Assembly: GCA_920105625.2 (NCBI GenBank) | Contig: OV050030.1 | Coordinates: 181,912,315-181,976,314, forward strand | Reading direction: 5' to 3' | Source of the DNA: Clusia tigrina | Taxonomy: Eukaryota; Arthropoda; Insecta; Diptera; Clusiidae | Length of the DNA: 64,000 nt | In this document: piece after piece, positions 44,979-56,513 of the stretch | Numbering within the stretch: the first letter of the stretch is position 1 | How the letters are laid out: each line of letters opens with the position of its first letter | The notes under the pieces: model-generated | What the model was told of the DNA's origin: nothing | Databases searched by the model: none | What the model saw: the letters and a program-made list of their open reading frames with translations, nothing else | Program-made: the position numbers and the translations under genes

Positions 44979-45910
44979 TTACCTACACTGCCCCAATGCT
45001 TCATTGCTAGCATCGGTGGTCAACAAAAAAGTTTGTTCAAAGTCGGGGTACGCCACAATCGGTGGCGAGTTAATTATCTCTTTGAACCTCTCAAATGCTT
45101 GCTGACAGAACTGTGTCCAATCGAACTTTACTTCTTTACATAGCAGCTTATTACTTGGCAATGCAATTCCGGCTAGTCCTTCTACGAACTTTCTATAATA
45201 GGTCAGTACCCCTAGGAATGCTTGTACTTATTTTCTATTTCTTGGAATTACAAAATATATACGCATTCTTCAATTTCAAATTGTGTTCTCGTTATTTCTG
45301 GAGCACCCTGCACAAGCGTTGCGATTGCTGCTGCAACTTCTTCCCATAAATTACAATATCATAAAGATGCACAAAACAATTTAACTCTTGCAAGCCTGTT
45401 AGCACATGGTTCATTAGCTGCTGAAAGGTAGCCGGTGCTCCTGTGTATCCAAACGGCATCCTATTGAACTCATACTGCCCCAAACGCGGTTTTCTGCTTA
45501 TCTTGGGTATTCACCAGAACCTGATGGTAGCCAAACTGAGGCCAACAATCCCTATCTATATAATAGTCCTCTTCTGATTCATTTAGTACGGAAGCGTACA
45601 TCTTACCTAATGGTAACCATTTGCTAAATCAAGCAATTAATGCAGGATTTCTTCTATTCTTTAGATTGGGAACACCTGCTAGATAGTGGCGTCGCTCTAT
45701 ATCCTAAAATCGACTTCCACTTCTTCTGATCCTGAGCACCACCCTTCTTTGCACCAAAATGATTAGTGAGGTCCAAGGCGAGATACTCGGTTAATTTATA
45801 TTATCCTTTAACATTCCGTCCACTTGCCTGTTTGCCTCATCATGTAAGCTTGTGGCAGTCTATACTGTTTTTGGTTTATTATTGGTTGATCCACTCTAGT
45901 GGGTATTTCA
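44979..45910 (-). pseudogene. Gypsy reverse transcriptase, broken
   Basis: In minus-strand order: RLPQAYHDEANRQVDGML (about 45810-45870), FGYHQV, GQYEFNRMPFGYTGAPATFQ and CFVHLYDIVIYGKK. The catalytic box reads YDIV where YxDD is expected, so one Asp is lost. KFDWTQFCQQAFERFKEII and FLLTTDASNEALGQ lead into RNase H. At least five lesions are seen. Confidence 0.85.
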
Positions 45911-46293
45911 TGCCCTACTTCCGGTGTATATGGTAGTTGGTCTCCTTCCAGCAAAAATATGTCATGAAATGATGTCTTCTATAGATGCCTTCTCTTCTGA
46001 GTTTACGCTTGGGTCTAACTTTAGCGATTATAGTATTCTCTCCATCCTTTTTCTTATATCTACCTGCTTAAACTGGTTACCCAACCCACAATTCGATTCT
46101 TTCAAATTATCATAACTAGTGAAGTTAGGCCTAAAATCCTTATCCATATAATAGTCCTCTTCTGATACATTAAGTACCGCCATGACCTTAGTGGAAGGGT
46201 CAGAATCCTATTCCTATTCTTACCGAAAATTACTCTTTAGTTACTGCATTCAGAATGCTGAGGCCCCAGAGGTTAACCCGCCCGAGTATACCA

Positions 46294-46599
46294 TTAGCCG
46301 GAACACCTTCCTTTTCTAGTTTCACTACGTTCATTCTGAAACTTACGTCCCTGAACGCTGTAGTTCACCCTAACTGAGCCTAGTGTCCTAATGCTCCCCC
46401 CAAAGGAACCGTTAAGAGTATTTACAATCATTTCATCAGTTGCCAGTAATTTTCGTTGAACACTAAATTTAACGAGGCTTGTGTCCGCTCCTGAATTTAC
46501 CAAACGCAATAGTTTTCCACTAGCTGCCTCCTTACAGGGTATCTGAATGAACGCTTCGGCTGATCTACTAACCACGAAACAACGCCTTCTTGTTCCCAA
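46294..46599 (-). pseudogene. Gypsy protease, active-site Asp lost
   Basis: The reading shows LLRLVNSGADTSLVKFSVQR, where a retropepsin would have D-S/T-G-A; here Asn replaces the catalytic Asp. The rest (LNGSFGGSIRTLGSVRV) fits the flap region of a gypsy-type protease. The frame is otherwise open for 101 codons. Confidence 0.75.
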
Positions 46600-46792
46600 A
46601 ATGGATGCGTCTCTCTTCCCTAACTCTCTGATATACCCATATTCATGACCTAGTTATCTTATCCTTGTACTCCCATACCGCTTTTACTGCTGTCGGCCTA
46701 TATTTCTTAATTTTATCAAAACCTAACCCTAGTACTAGAATCACCACTGTAAACCAAATCGAAACGCAATCAAGAAAAATATTTCAGAGTTA

Positions 46793-46964
46793 TGTTATAT
46801 AGTGTCACTTTAACATAAAGTATCATAACAATAACATCATGATAACATTGACATTATTAGCATTGCTCCAACCAAAAGATTTATTTACATTTCTTTATAT
46901 CAACCAAGTTGTTACTATAATAAATTGGTCGTTAACCGAACTCCAAGTGTTTTAATACATTACA
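46793..46964 (+). repeat. Gypsy 5' LTR, short
   Basis: Begins tgttatatag and ends attaca, 172 bp. It contains ataaattgg near its end as a possible polyadenylation signal. It was identified from its tg...ca ends and the primer-binding-like sequence right after; no second copy is present to confirm it. Confidence 0.65.
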
Positions 46965-46965
46965 T

Positions 46966-46985
46966 TGGCGACGAGGATGGGTTAA
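46966..46985 (+). other. Probable gypsy primer-binding site
   Basis: tggcgacgaggatggg follows the LTR after one base. Its position and tgg start fit a primer-binding site. I cannot name the tRNA with confidence. Confidence 0.55.
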
Positions 46986-47418
46986 AGTATAATTACTGCT
47001 GAACGTGTGAACAGTTACATACATATGTACATACATACATATACATATACATAAATAATAAAATAAATTGTGTATGAACAAATAATTACAAAGAGTAAAT
47101 ACTCTAGTTCGGTGTTGCAAGTGTTGAGAAGACGTACATAGTATTTCTCAACAAAATTAAAATCATGACTTTACAACATACATAGTTCAAGCGGTTACAG
47201 ACATCAAACAATATACATACATACTTATATATTACAAAGTGTGTGAACAAAGCATACATACAGACATATAACATTACTGCATACAAACACTACCGGTCAG
47301 TTCAAAATTATAATTGTGCTCCAATAACAAAAAAACTTTTAAAAAAATTTCTAAATAAATACCATCTAAATAAGACCATCAATACATAAAACAGTTGTGC
47401 AGCAAAGAACAATCAGGT

Positions 47419-47443
47419 AAAAAAAAAAAAAAAAAAAAAAAAA
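47419..47443 (+). repeat. Poly(A) tract before gag
   Basis: About 25 consecutive a lie directly upstream of the gag start codon at 47445. It may be part of the leader or a length-variable artefact. Confidence 0.9.
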
Positions 47444-47444
47444 C

Positions 47445-47617
47445 ATGGCAACTGCAAATGTGCAGAGCGGTACTGTCACCATATATCAACCGAACAGCGT
47501 TCCTTAATTCTCCCCCCGAGACGAGACATGGCTTTTATGGAAAGAGAGACTGGAGATACATTTGGTTGATATAAACTGTACGGAAGAAAATGCAAAAAAA
47601 TCTACACTCTTAAAAGC
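47445..47617 (+). pseudogene. Gypsy gag, 5' part
   Basis: ATG at 47445 opens MATANVQSGTVTIYQPNSVP, then a TAA stop at 47505-47507. The same frame continues with FSPRDETWLLWKERLEIHL. It is cut after codons for STLLK by the BEL insertion and resumes at 56519 in the same frame. Confidence 0.8.
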
Positions 47618-48236
47618 TGTTAAACTAAAATTAACAGCTGAATTTCAACAACGGTTCTTGTACCGAGTTGATTATAAAGTTGATACCAGGCACGTAAACC
47701 TTGGTATCGTTGAAAAAGACCTAATGTCAACAGCGGTGCTTGTACCGAGTTGATGGTGGGTTTGACAACAGGCACATAAACCTTGGTGTCGGAGAAGGAG
47801 AATCAATCAATGTTAAGTTAAAATGAAAAGACTCACAGTTAACTCTTACTGATTGACTGACTTTTGGATGTGCCAGTCGTGGGAATTTATTCATTTTTCT
47901 ATATACATATATTACATATAATTTGGCTATACATATTAGGTATTATTGAATTGACAGCATAACCATGAAATGTGCATTATTGACAAATTTGCAAGCTGGC
48001 CTTGAATTGAGTTTCTCAGCGTATTGCACTTGATATCATGTTTCATCCAGTGCAATGCCTTCGCTGATGTAGTATATATTGGAGTTTTTGTCAACAATGC
48101 AAATTCCATCGTTAAGCTGGCAAGGTTTGCTTAACACAAGCCTAATTGTATGCAAAAGAAGATGTTATGCATTAAAAGTTTGAATGTTACATACCTCCCA
48201 ATAAGGTTTGCACATCAACTGTTAATGCAATTAACA
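47618..48236 (-). repeat. BEL 3' LTR
   Basis: On the plus strand it runs tgttaaacta...aattaaca and pairs with 55901-56513. Relative to the partner it has an extra ten or so bases near 48027 (cacttgatatcat) and lacks one g near 47719. A purine tract (cgggagaaa on the minus strand) adjoins its inner edge at 48237. Confidence 0.95.
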
Positions 48237-48265
48237 TTTCTCCCGCGCGTTGAGCACAGCTCAAC

Positions 48266-50020
48266 CTATATAAGATTCTCTATTGGTTGGTGGCGAGGGC
48301 GAGGCTGAGGCACCGTATCTGTTGACGTGATGATTTCTGGTACATTGACGCCACGTTGACTTCGTATTTTCCATAAGAGCCCAGTAATTAAAAGTATCAC
48401 GGACAGGAACAGTGCGGTATAACTGACCGCATGGTGGTAATAGTCTGGTGGTTGAATTTTGTGCAGTGTCATCAGTTTTTCCTTGGCCAGAGCATTGTGT
48501 AATTCTGTGAGATTCTTCAGTTGCGTTGTGTAAGTGATCGCGTTGATTTTCTGCAATAGTGGGGTTATTTGTTCACTATTAGATAATTCTATAATTTTTC
48601 CTAGGCTTGTGCGTGATGCTGTTAACGCACTGGACACGGATTCTTGCCCTTGTATTGAGATTGCATTGTGTTTCAGCACACATTCTGGCTGAAGTGTCAG
48701 TAGTCCTGAGCCTTTCAGTGTCAACGGGATGATTTCCTTGCCGCAGACTGCAGTGGCTCGTGAAGTTGACGGAATTGCATAAATCCATTGATTTTTTTTC
48801 TTCAATGGTAGCCACATAATGTTATTGGCCACAGGTTTTAGTTTACAATTTGGTTGAGTGTTGTTGTTAAAAAAATTGATTTCGCAGGAACACATCTCAG
48901 CCTCATAGCTGTACCGGATTGGCACATTTGAACATACGTATTCAATTTGATTGATTCGCTCACATGATGCAAAGTCGTCGGACCTAATTCGGAGGTATTG
49001 ATCGCGAGCAGCATTTGTGGCCAGAAAGGTGGTGCATGTATCAATTGCTACCATAGTGTTGTTGATCCAATTTGGTACCGAAATGAGCAGAATGAGTTCA
49101 AATCGGTCATGTTCCACCAACAGTAATGTAATCTTAAACACAACATGGTCCTGAGTGAGTCCTCCCTTGACCTTCATTATCCTATACAGTTGTATTAAGT
49201 CCTCTTGATTTGCAGGTAGTTCTAATGATGATGGCAGGTGGAGTTTAATTTTGTCAACTTCGGTGTGCAACTGCTCGGGAGTTAAAAGTAGCGGATTGAA
49301 TTTACCATGGTGAGTGTCTGTGAGAACATCCAGTATAGCTGACTGTGTACGTTGTAGATCGGTTGCGATTAGAGTTAGTTGAATTGACAGAGCGTTGAAT
49401 AGTTCCAACAATTTCGATTGTTGCAGCTCTTCGTCTTCTTTCTGCAATTGATTCCACATTTGATTCACTTGTTGGTCAAATTCATCAAATTTTGTCTTAA
49501 CCGCTATCTGATCCTGCTTTATGATGTTGACGGTGGGATCAATGATGGATGTTTGATTCTTCAGCAGATGTAGCAGATTGGACTCGTTTTCTTTGACGTT
49601 TAATATTGTCCTTGACATCTTTTTGGAATACTCTGAATCTAACATGCCAAATAGTGTATGTGCAAGGTTTCCAACGAGATTTACTGCCCCTCTCCTGTTG
49701 CGACTGCTTCTTATCAGATTATTATCTACACGCAATTCTCCTTCAAGTCGATCGAAGCTGTCAGTTAGATGCAAAGTTGACGTAGGGTGCTGGTACCGTT
49801 GAACAGCGTTGATGCTTCTGTCCAATATGGTTTCAGATCGTAGTATACGAGCAAGTTCCATTCCGTAGATGAAATAGCAACTGATCCTATATTTTCGAAG
49901 TGGATGCCAAGTTTTGAACCAAAACGATTAACTTGCACTGGAGATCCCAAGTAGCAATGCCAAACCATTAGTGATTGCTGGTATTATTCTTCTCCTTTTT
50001 GGCACTGGTTACTCTTCTGG
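48266..50020 (-). pseudogene. Env-like gene (F-type fusion protein-like) of the BEL element
   Basis: A 531-codon open frame (49861-48266) is the longest in the window. An RNRR furin-like site at residues 54-57 is followed by a hydrophobic, glycine-containing stretch. A heptad-rich region, a cysteine-rich second half, and a transmembrane segment (about residues 480-502) with a short basic tail follow. This layout is that of insect env genes related to baculovirus F proteins, as in roo-like BEL elements. The N-terminus with a signal-like hydrophobic stretch lies in another frame at 49765-50010, so a frameshift near 49860 breaks the gene. Fusion activity is not shown. Confidence 0.75.
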
Positions 50021-50039
50021 ATCTACTTCGATGTCGTCA

Positions 50040-50394
50040 TGATCTGCCGAGAATAATGGTGCCAGTCTTTGAATTGCTCTTTTAAATATGCCCCTTTGTG
50101 TTTTTACGTCGCACACTCTTACTAAGCCATCGTCACCCTTGTACACCTTAACAATTCGACCCATTGGAGCACTGGTAAGTTATCTTCTTTGACGATTACC
50201 ATAGTATTTGGCTCTATGGTGCTAGTTGGACCCTTCCATTTGTGTCGTTGCTGAAGTTGGTGAAGGTACTCATGTGACCAACGTTTCCAGAACTCGTATT
50301 TAAGGTGTGTCACCAATTTCCATCTAGTTTGTAGGGATACCTTGGATTCTGACATGTTCCTATCTATCTGTGAACTTAACGGTTCGCCTATCAA
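50040..50394 (-). pseudogene. BEL DUF5641 domain
   Basis: Reads FLIGEPL-like MIGEPLSSQIDRNM, then FWKRWSHEYLHQLQQRHKW, NTMVIVKEDNLPVLQW and, after a frame change near 50160, IVKVYKGDDGLVRVCDVKT-type coding down to about 50090. It lies directly after the integrase, overlapping the end of that frame. Confidence 0.85.
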
Positions 50395-51037
50395 GAAGTG
50401 TCCCGGAGTTAACGCTGTTAGGATCAGTTGACATTGGGGTAAGCGGTCGAGAATTCAAAATTCCCTCGATCTCCACGACGATGGTATCCAGTTCTTCGTA
50501 GGTCAGCGATGCCGTCGATACACTTCGTAGTACCAAATGCTTGGCGGATTTAAGCGCTGCTTCCCATAAGCCTCCAAAATGTGGAGCTCTAGGAGGAATA
50601 AATTTGAAGTTTATTCCACGGTCGCTGCATGATCTCGTGATATTTTCTCGTGAGGTGTTTGAGAAGATCACATCGTTTAGCTCCTTCAGATTGTTACTTG
50701 CGCCGACGAAATTGGTTGCGATGTCACAATAGATAGTGTCACACCGTCCGCGGCGAGACGTGAAGCGTTTCAGTGCTCCGATAAATGCTTCGGTCGTCAA
50801 TTCGGTTACGACCTCTAGGTGAACTGCCTTTGTTGCGAAACAGGAAAATACTGCGATGTAAGCCTTGTGTGGCTTCTTTAAACGACTTTTATAGTGCACC
50901 CAAAATGGTCCGCAATAATCCACTCCACTATGGACAAACGGGCGAGCTGGAGTGACTCTGGTTGCTGGCAAATTTCCCATCACTTGAGTGAATATACTTA
51001 GGCTTGGATCTGGTGCAGCGCACGCAATTTTGCACAA
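50360..51037 (-). pseudogene. BEL integrase core
   Basis: The 225-codon frame shows FVHSGVDYCGPFWVHYKSRL (first Asp), SCFATKAVHLEVVTELT, YCDIATNFVGASNNLKEL (second acidic position) and APHFGGLWEAALKSAKHLV (Glu). In the second motif the usual SDN reads CDI; the Asp is kept. Integrase inserts element DNA into the genome. The zinc-binding half lies in the overlapping frame at 50928-51962, so a frameshift near 51000 separates them. Confidence 0.88.
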
Positions 51038-51962
51038 CGTTTCGGGCCATTATTTTTCCTTTTATTATCCAAAATCGTTGCCTTGACGCTGATAGCAAAC
51101 CTTGTGGACCACAATGCAAATTATTCTCATGCATCATGACGAGAATCATTCTGGAGATATGGTCATTGTATGGCAGCAACATGGGATGTTTTGCGTCATA
51201 GCTCAAGTTAGATGCTTCTAGCCGTCTTCCAACTCTTAGGATACCTTGGTCATCAATAAACGGTGACAAATTACTGATATCGCTAGTGTTATTGACAGTT
51301 GAGTGACTCTCTAAGTTTTTAATGTCATCGTAAAAGGCTCTTCCTTGGGTACCCTTGACAATCAATGTCAATGATGCCTCCATTTCTTCAGCTGTTGGTG
51401 CTATTGTAGGGTGTGACACCTTGTTTCTTAATACTTTCACATACCGAATGACATATGCTACATTTCTTTGCAGGCGTCGAAATGAGTTCCTGTGATTGAT
51501 TTCTTCCCAGAAAGTTGTTATCTCTTTCGAATTGAGTGTTAGAGCTGCACTCGTATGCTGCCTGAGTTCCAAGGCACATTGTTCTCGTGGAGGTTGAAGT
51601 GGCCAAATTGTCATAGATCCGTGCAGGAACTTAGGTCCATATAGCCAAAACAGGTTGTCTACCAATTTAGCTGCTGTCACGCCTCTTGATACCAGATCTG
51701 CGGGATTATCTTGGGACGGCACGTGACGCCATTGTTGTGGATTAGTTGCTTGCTGAATAGCCGAAATTCGGTTTGCCACGAATGTGTGGTAGTGTGCTAA
51801 TTCTGCATTTATCCATCCCAGCACCGCTGTGGAATCACACCAAAAATGCGTTGTAACGCTTTTGAAGAATGGGCTTTCATGGAGCTTCTGCATCAATTCC
51901 ACGGCGATTCCAGTCTTGGTAATGTTACTTGCTTTGTTGGAGCTACTCGTGATTTCGCGCAT
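50928..51962 (-). pseudogene. BEL RNase H and integrase zinc domain
   Basis: A 344-codon frame begins in RNase H (HFWCDSTAVLGWINAELAHY, VANRISAIQ, QWRHVPSQDNPADLVSRG). It continues through the linker LIVKGTQGRAFYDDIKNLES to the HHCC zinc motif (MHENNLHCGPQGLL, VVQNCVRC). The preceding RT-linked frame ends at 51893; a frameshift near 51912 joins them. Confidence 0.88.
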
Positions 51963-53035
51963 AGGAAGCGAACGATTATCTGGTTTTGGGAATCTTGTGT
52001 TCGCATGTATGCTACCGCTCCATAGGCACGTTCTGATGCGTCAGCGAAAATGTGTACTTGGGGGTCCTTGGGTACTGTGCGACCGAAGACGTGGCGTGGC
52101 ACGCTGATGGTTTCTAACTTCTGCAAGTCCTTTTTGAAGGTTAGCCATGTTTTGTGAAGTGGTGCTGGAAGTTCTGTGTCCCAGTCTATTTTAAGTTTCC
52201 ATAGTTGTTGAAGGAATATTTTTGCTGTGGTCGTAACTGGCGCGAAGAAGCCAAGGGGATCGAAAATACGTGAAATATCTGCTAAGGCTGAATGCTTTGT
52301 TATCCTACCGGATTCTACTATACCAACCTTGACCTTAAAGTCATCATTAGAATGGCTCCAAATCAATCCCATTGTTTTGATGTTGTCGTCCAGTATGTCC
52401 CCGAATTCCATATTTACTTCACGGTCCGTGACTGGAACTTCTTCTAGTAACCTTGAGTGATTCGCGCACCATTACCGTAAATTGAAAGCCGCGGAACGAA
52501 GCATGAGTCGAAGTTGCCGCTGTATTTCACATGCAGTGGAGAGATGATCAGATCCGCTCAACACATCATCGACATAAAAATTGGATTTTACGACTTCTGC
52601 TCCTAGTTGATATTTGTTGGCTTGATCGTCAGCCAGAGCCTGAAGTGTGCGGATAGCCAAATACGGTGCAGATGTTGTACCGTAGGTGACTGTCGTGAGC
52701 TGATAACACTTCATGGGATGTGAGGGATCCTCTCTCCACCAGATAAGTTGGAACTTTCGATCGTCTTTATCTACTCTCACTTGTCGATACATCTTTTCAA
52801 TGTCGGCTGTAAAGACAAGTCGAGGGAGCCGGAAACGCAAAAGAATAGTGAATACATCTCCCTGGATAGTTGGTCCTGCTGCCAGAAGATTGTTTAAAGA
52901 GACATTTGTTGATGTTTTGGCTGAAGCATCGAATACGACTCTTAGCTTTGTCGTTGAGCTGTCTGGCTTTAAAATGGCATGATGTGGAAGAAAGTAGTGG
53001 GAACTCTTGATGCTAGTTATATCAATCTCTTCCAT
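51893..53035 (-). pseudogene. BEL reverse transcriptase and RT-RNase H connection
   Basis: RT motifs in order: YFLPHHAILKPDSSTTKLRV, FDASAKTSTNVSLNNLL, ADIEKMYRQVRV, VTYGTTSAPYLA and NFYVDDVLSGSD with catalytic YVDD. One TAA at 52472-52474 replaces a codon in the FNLRKWC block. The same frame continues through MGLIWSHSNDDFKVKVG and LADISRIFDPLGFFAPVT to PRLE. The domain is otherwise complete. Confidence 0.92.
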
Positions 53036-53044
53036 ATGACCAAG

Positions 53045-54055
53045 CTACTCGTATTCTCCCATGAAGGCTACATATTGGGCCTTGAATTCAGGAATCTTTA
53101 TCATTTTTCGTTCAATTGTCATGAACCGCTGTAGAGCTAACTTCCGCGATTCTCCCAGTATGTTTGGAGTGGTTTGGAACGGCAATTTCACTATGAAGCG
53201 CCCATTGATATCACGTTGATAATTTTGCAGAAAATGTTCTTCACAGCGACGCTCGGCGGTTGTAAACTTACAGCTCGGTGAATCACATCCTTCAAGTTGC
53301 CAGAATTTTTCAAGAGTGTCGTTGAGGGAACCATTCTCCTGACCAGTGTAGACTGCACATGTTGCTGTTTTTGTTGAGCTTTGGCGAATTTTTCCACTTA
53401 TCACCCAACCAAGCTTTGTGTTTTGCATGACTGGGAGCTCAGAGGAAACTGTGATTTGGCCCATTTCTATGAGGTCGTAATACAGCTCTGCGCCCAAGAG
53501 AACATCGATTTTTCCTGGTTGATGAAAGTCCGGATCAGCCAGTTGGACACCCTTAGGAATCGGCCATTTTGTAACGTTTAGCTGCTGAGCTGGTTGAGTT
53601 GGAACAATGCTTGGCAGCACAAATGCCTCGAAGTCGGCTGCAAAGTTGCTTGTTCGAGATTCCAGTTTCATGTTAGCGCGGTGCGTAGCTCTTCTTTGGG
53701 CATTCCCAATACCTTCAATGCACAACGAAGCCTCGATTGGATATATGCCTAGTCTTTTAATGACACGCTCGGAGACGATGTTGATTTGTGATCCTGAGTC
53801 GAGAATGGCTCTAAATTCACCCGATCGTCCATTCGCAGCTGTTATTCTGATTTTAGCTGTTCCCAACAAGACATAACAGCTTCGATGTGTAGGCATGATG
53901 TCGGTGGCTGCTGATGCCACTGCGGTATTGGACAGAGTTGTAGTTGATTTTAAATTTATTGCTGTTGATCGGCTTCCTCTTGTGGTCTGCTTTCGTGCTT
54001 CTAGATGCAACAACGTGTTGTGTTTTCTATTGCATTTGGTGCAGTTGCCTGACAA
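53045..54055 (-). pseudogene. BEL nucleocapsid end, protease and pol linker
   Basis: The frame starts CTKCNRKHNTLLHLE, a zinc strand. The protease active site is FRAILDSGSQINIVSE with catalytic Asp. TKWPIPKGVQLADPDFHQPG and KIDVLLGAELYYDL follow, then NGRFIVKLPF before RT. It ends in one TAG at 53045-53047, after which the same frame continues into RT. This shows gag-pol was one long frame. Confidence 0.9.
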
Positions 54056-54127
54056 GCAAGATTTGGCATTGTGCCCACCTTTCAGACAGTTTACACAGTA
54101 GTTTGCTTTTTGGACTGTGTTTAACCG

Positions 54128-55579
54128 CTAACTTGGTGTCATTTTGAGAAAATCTTGACATTGAAATAGCGCATGATGTTGGTTGCATGTGATGCATGCT
54201 GGAGCTGTTGGCACTGAAACACTTAACGCCTGGTAGGCCCTTGGTCGCCCTTGTTCTGCCGCATCGTTGTTGAGTCTTCCTCCTAAAGCTTCCAATGACT
54301 GGAATCTAAGTTCAAGGAATTTCAGGAATTCGTTTACAGATGGTATCTCCTTCGGCTGTTTTAAGGATTGCTCCCATAATGCGTGAGTGGTTTTGTGCAG
54401 GTTTTGGGTTAATATGTACAGCAGAATGGAGTCCCAGCTGTCGGTGCTCACTCCTAGACCTTGTAGAGTCATGAGGCACTCCTTGGTAGTGTCGTGGAGG
54501 AACTTAATCACTGATGCCTGATCGTTCTTGATTGTCGGTTGGGAGAGCAGTCTGCTTAACGTTGCGTTTATCAGCAGCCGAGGGTTTTCATATCGATCCT
54601 TGACCACTGCCCATGCAGCCTCGTAATCATTTGCCGATGCTGTGAAGTGCCGAATTAGTCCTTCCGCCTGACCGGATAAACTGGACTTCAAGAACCACAT
54701 CTTTTGGCAAGCTGGAATTGGTTGTTTGTCGACCAACTCCATAAATAGATCGTGGAACTGCCTCCACTTGTGGTAGCTGCCATCGAATTTTGGTAGTTCA
54801 ACCTTGGGAAGTTTTAGACCTGATGTCGTCATATTGGCTGTTTGCCTGTTGACTGCTGTTGGAGAGGCTTGCATAATTGATGCCGCTGATTCTCGAGTCA
54901 TATCTTGAAGCTGCACAATCTGTGCGGTGATTTCTTGCTCAATCTGGGCAAAACCCTCGTAGTCGTATGAGCTGGGCTCATCAGATAACCAGATCCTTTG
55001 GTGCAGGTCCTGGGCAGATTTCCAATGCGTTTCTACTGTCTTCGCCTGCATTGCATAATAGTGCGACGTTTGTTGTGGCACACTATTAAGCACTCGGCTA
55101 AGTAGTTTGCTAGCTGTGTCTATTGACTTCTTTTGTTTGTCAATTAGTGAGCATAGCTGACTTGACGGACTTCTGGGGGCAGCTATCACGGTGCTTGATT
55201 CGCTTTGTCTGGTGGCTGGCTGCGGCGACCGTACTGTTTTGAGTACCTCCGGTGCAGCCTTTGAGGTTGATGCTGCCTGGAGACGTTTGATGGCCTGTAC
55301 TGCTCTGTCCATCTCATCGCGTGCTTCTCGGTATTTCGTGCGAATGGCAGTGTGTAAATCCTTCACGAAATATGGGTGGTCGACTTCCTTGCCATGTTGG
55401 TCGCGGATGGTATTGTCGAGTTTGTCAAACTGTACCCACAATTCATCCAGCTCCTTGGCTTTTGTTGTTATGACATCTATTGTTCTGCTCTCTTGTGGCG
55501 CCTTCTTGTAAATGGCTATAGCTTTTTGTAGAGCCAGTGCAAGTTCATCTTGCCTCAATGATAGTTCATCCATTCCCAT
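54128..55579 (-). pseudogene. BEL gag, nearly intact
   Basis: A 483-codon frame starting MGMDELSLRQDELALALQKA. DUF1759 is at about residues 255-400 with LKLPKVELPKFDGSYHKWRQ. The capsid C-terminus has VNEFLKFLELRFQSLEALGG and a first zinc-binding strand CITCNQHHALFQC. It ends in a single stop at 54128-54130; the same frame continues with YCVNCLKGGHNAKSC. The start lies about 300 bp from the primer-binding site. Confidence 0.92.
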
Positions 55580-55882
55580 GATGCTGACGTATCGTGTTTT
55601 TGAATGCTATGTGCAGGATTCGTTGCTGTCGTCTGCTGGTTACCGGCTAATGCTGACTTGATTGTTGTCGTCTGCTGGTTACAGGACACTTGATAGCTTG
55701 ATGATGTATATGATGTCTGAAGTCTTCTGCAGGTTACTAGCTTAGGACTTGATTGATGAATGTGGATACTACGTTGGTAGCTGTTTGCTGCCTACTGAAG
55801 GATGTTTCAATGAGCAGTGGATCAATGGATACTTGGCACTTGAACCAATTATCCTTTCCGTTTGATACTCAGAAGGTTGCAA

Positions 55883-55897
55883 ACGTCGGGGTCACCA
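55883..55897 (-). other. tRNA-Trp primer-binding site of the BEL element
   Basis: Plus-strand acgtcggggtcacca equals the tRNA-Trp 3' end with CCA. It lies 3 bp inside the 5' LTR (55901). It matches the sites at 3783-3799 and 23053-23069. Confidence 0.9.
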
Positions 55898-55900
55898 AAA

Positions 55901-56513
55901 TGTTAAACTAAAATTAACAGCTGAATTTCAACAACGGTTCTTGTACCGAGTTGATTATAAAGTTGATACCAGGCACGTAAACCTTGGTATCGTTGAAAAA
56001 GGACCTAATGTCAACAGCGGTGCTTGTACCGAGTTGATGGTGGGTTTGACAACAGGCACATAAACCTTGGTGTCGGAGAAGGAGAATCAATCAATGTTAA
56101 GTTAAAATGAAAAGACTCACAGTTAACTCTTACTGATTGACTGACTTTTGGATGTGCCAACCGTGGGTATTTATTCATTTTTCTATATACAAATATTACA
56201 TATAATTTGGCTATACATATTAGGTATTATTGAATTGACAGCATAACCATGAAATGTGCATTATTGACAAATTTGCAAGCTGGCCTTGAATTGAGTTTCT
56301 CAGCGTATTGCGTATTGTTTCATCCAGTGCAATTCCTTCGCTGATGTAGTATATATTGGAGTTTTTGTCAACAATGCAAATTCCATCGTTAAGCTGGCAA
56401 GGTTTGCTTAACACAAGCCTAATTGTATGCAAAAGAAGATGTTATGCATTAAAAGTTTGAATGTTACATACCTCCCAATGAGGTTTGCACATCAACTGTT
56501 AATGCAATTAACA
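55901..56513 (-). repeat. BEL 5' LTR
   Basis: Ends tgttaa...ttaaca, 613 bp, pairing with 47618-48236. Differences include ccaaccgtgggtat against ccagtcgtgggaat, an indel near 56305, and scattered single bases. Confidence 0.95.

Larger units (their letters stand above)
44040..46650 (-). mobile_element. Ty3/gypsy element pol remnant, minus strand
   Basis: On the minus strand, protease, RT, RNase H and integrase C-terminus follow in Ty3/gypsy order. Integrase N-terminal and core parts are deleted, and no LTRs were identified. Multiple stops and the loss of the protease aspartate mark an old copy. It ends about 140 bp before the LTR of another gypsy element on the opposite strand. Confidence 0.85.
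47618..56513 (-). mobile_element. Complete, fairly young BEL/Pao element in a gypsy gag
   Basis: LTRs of 619 and 613 bp bound an 8.9-kb minus-strand element with a 5-bp duplication aaagc (47613-47617 and 56514-56518). Order from 56513 downward: 5' LTR, tRNA-Trp site, gag, protease, RT, RNase H, integrase, DUF5641, env-like gene, 3' LTR. The LTRs differ by only about six to eight substitutions plus two small indels, about 1%. Gag-pol has three single nonsense codons and a few frameshifts. Confidence 0.97.
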
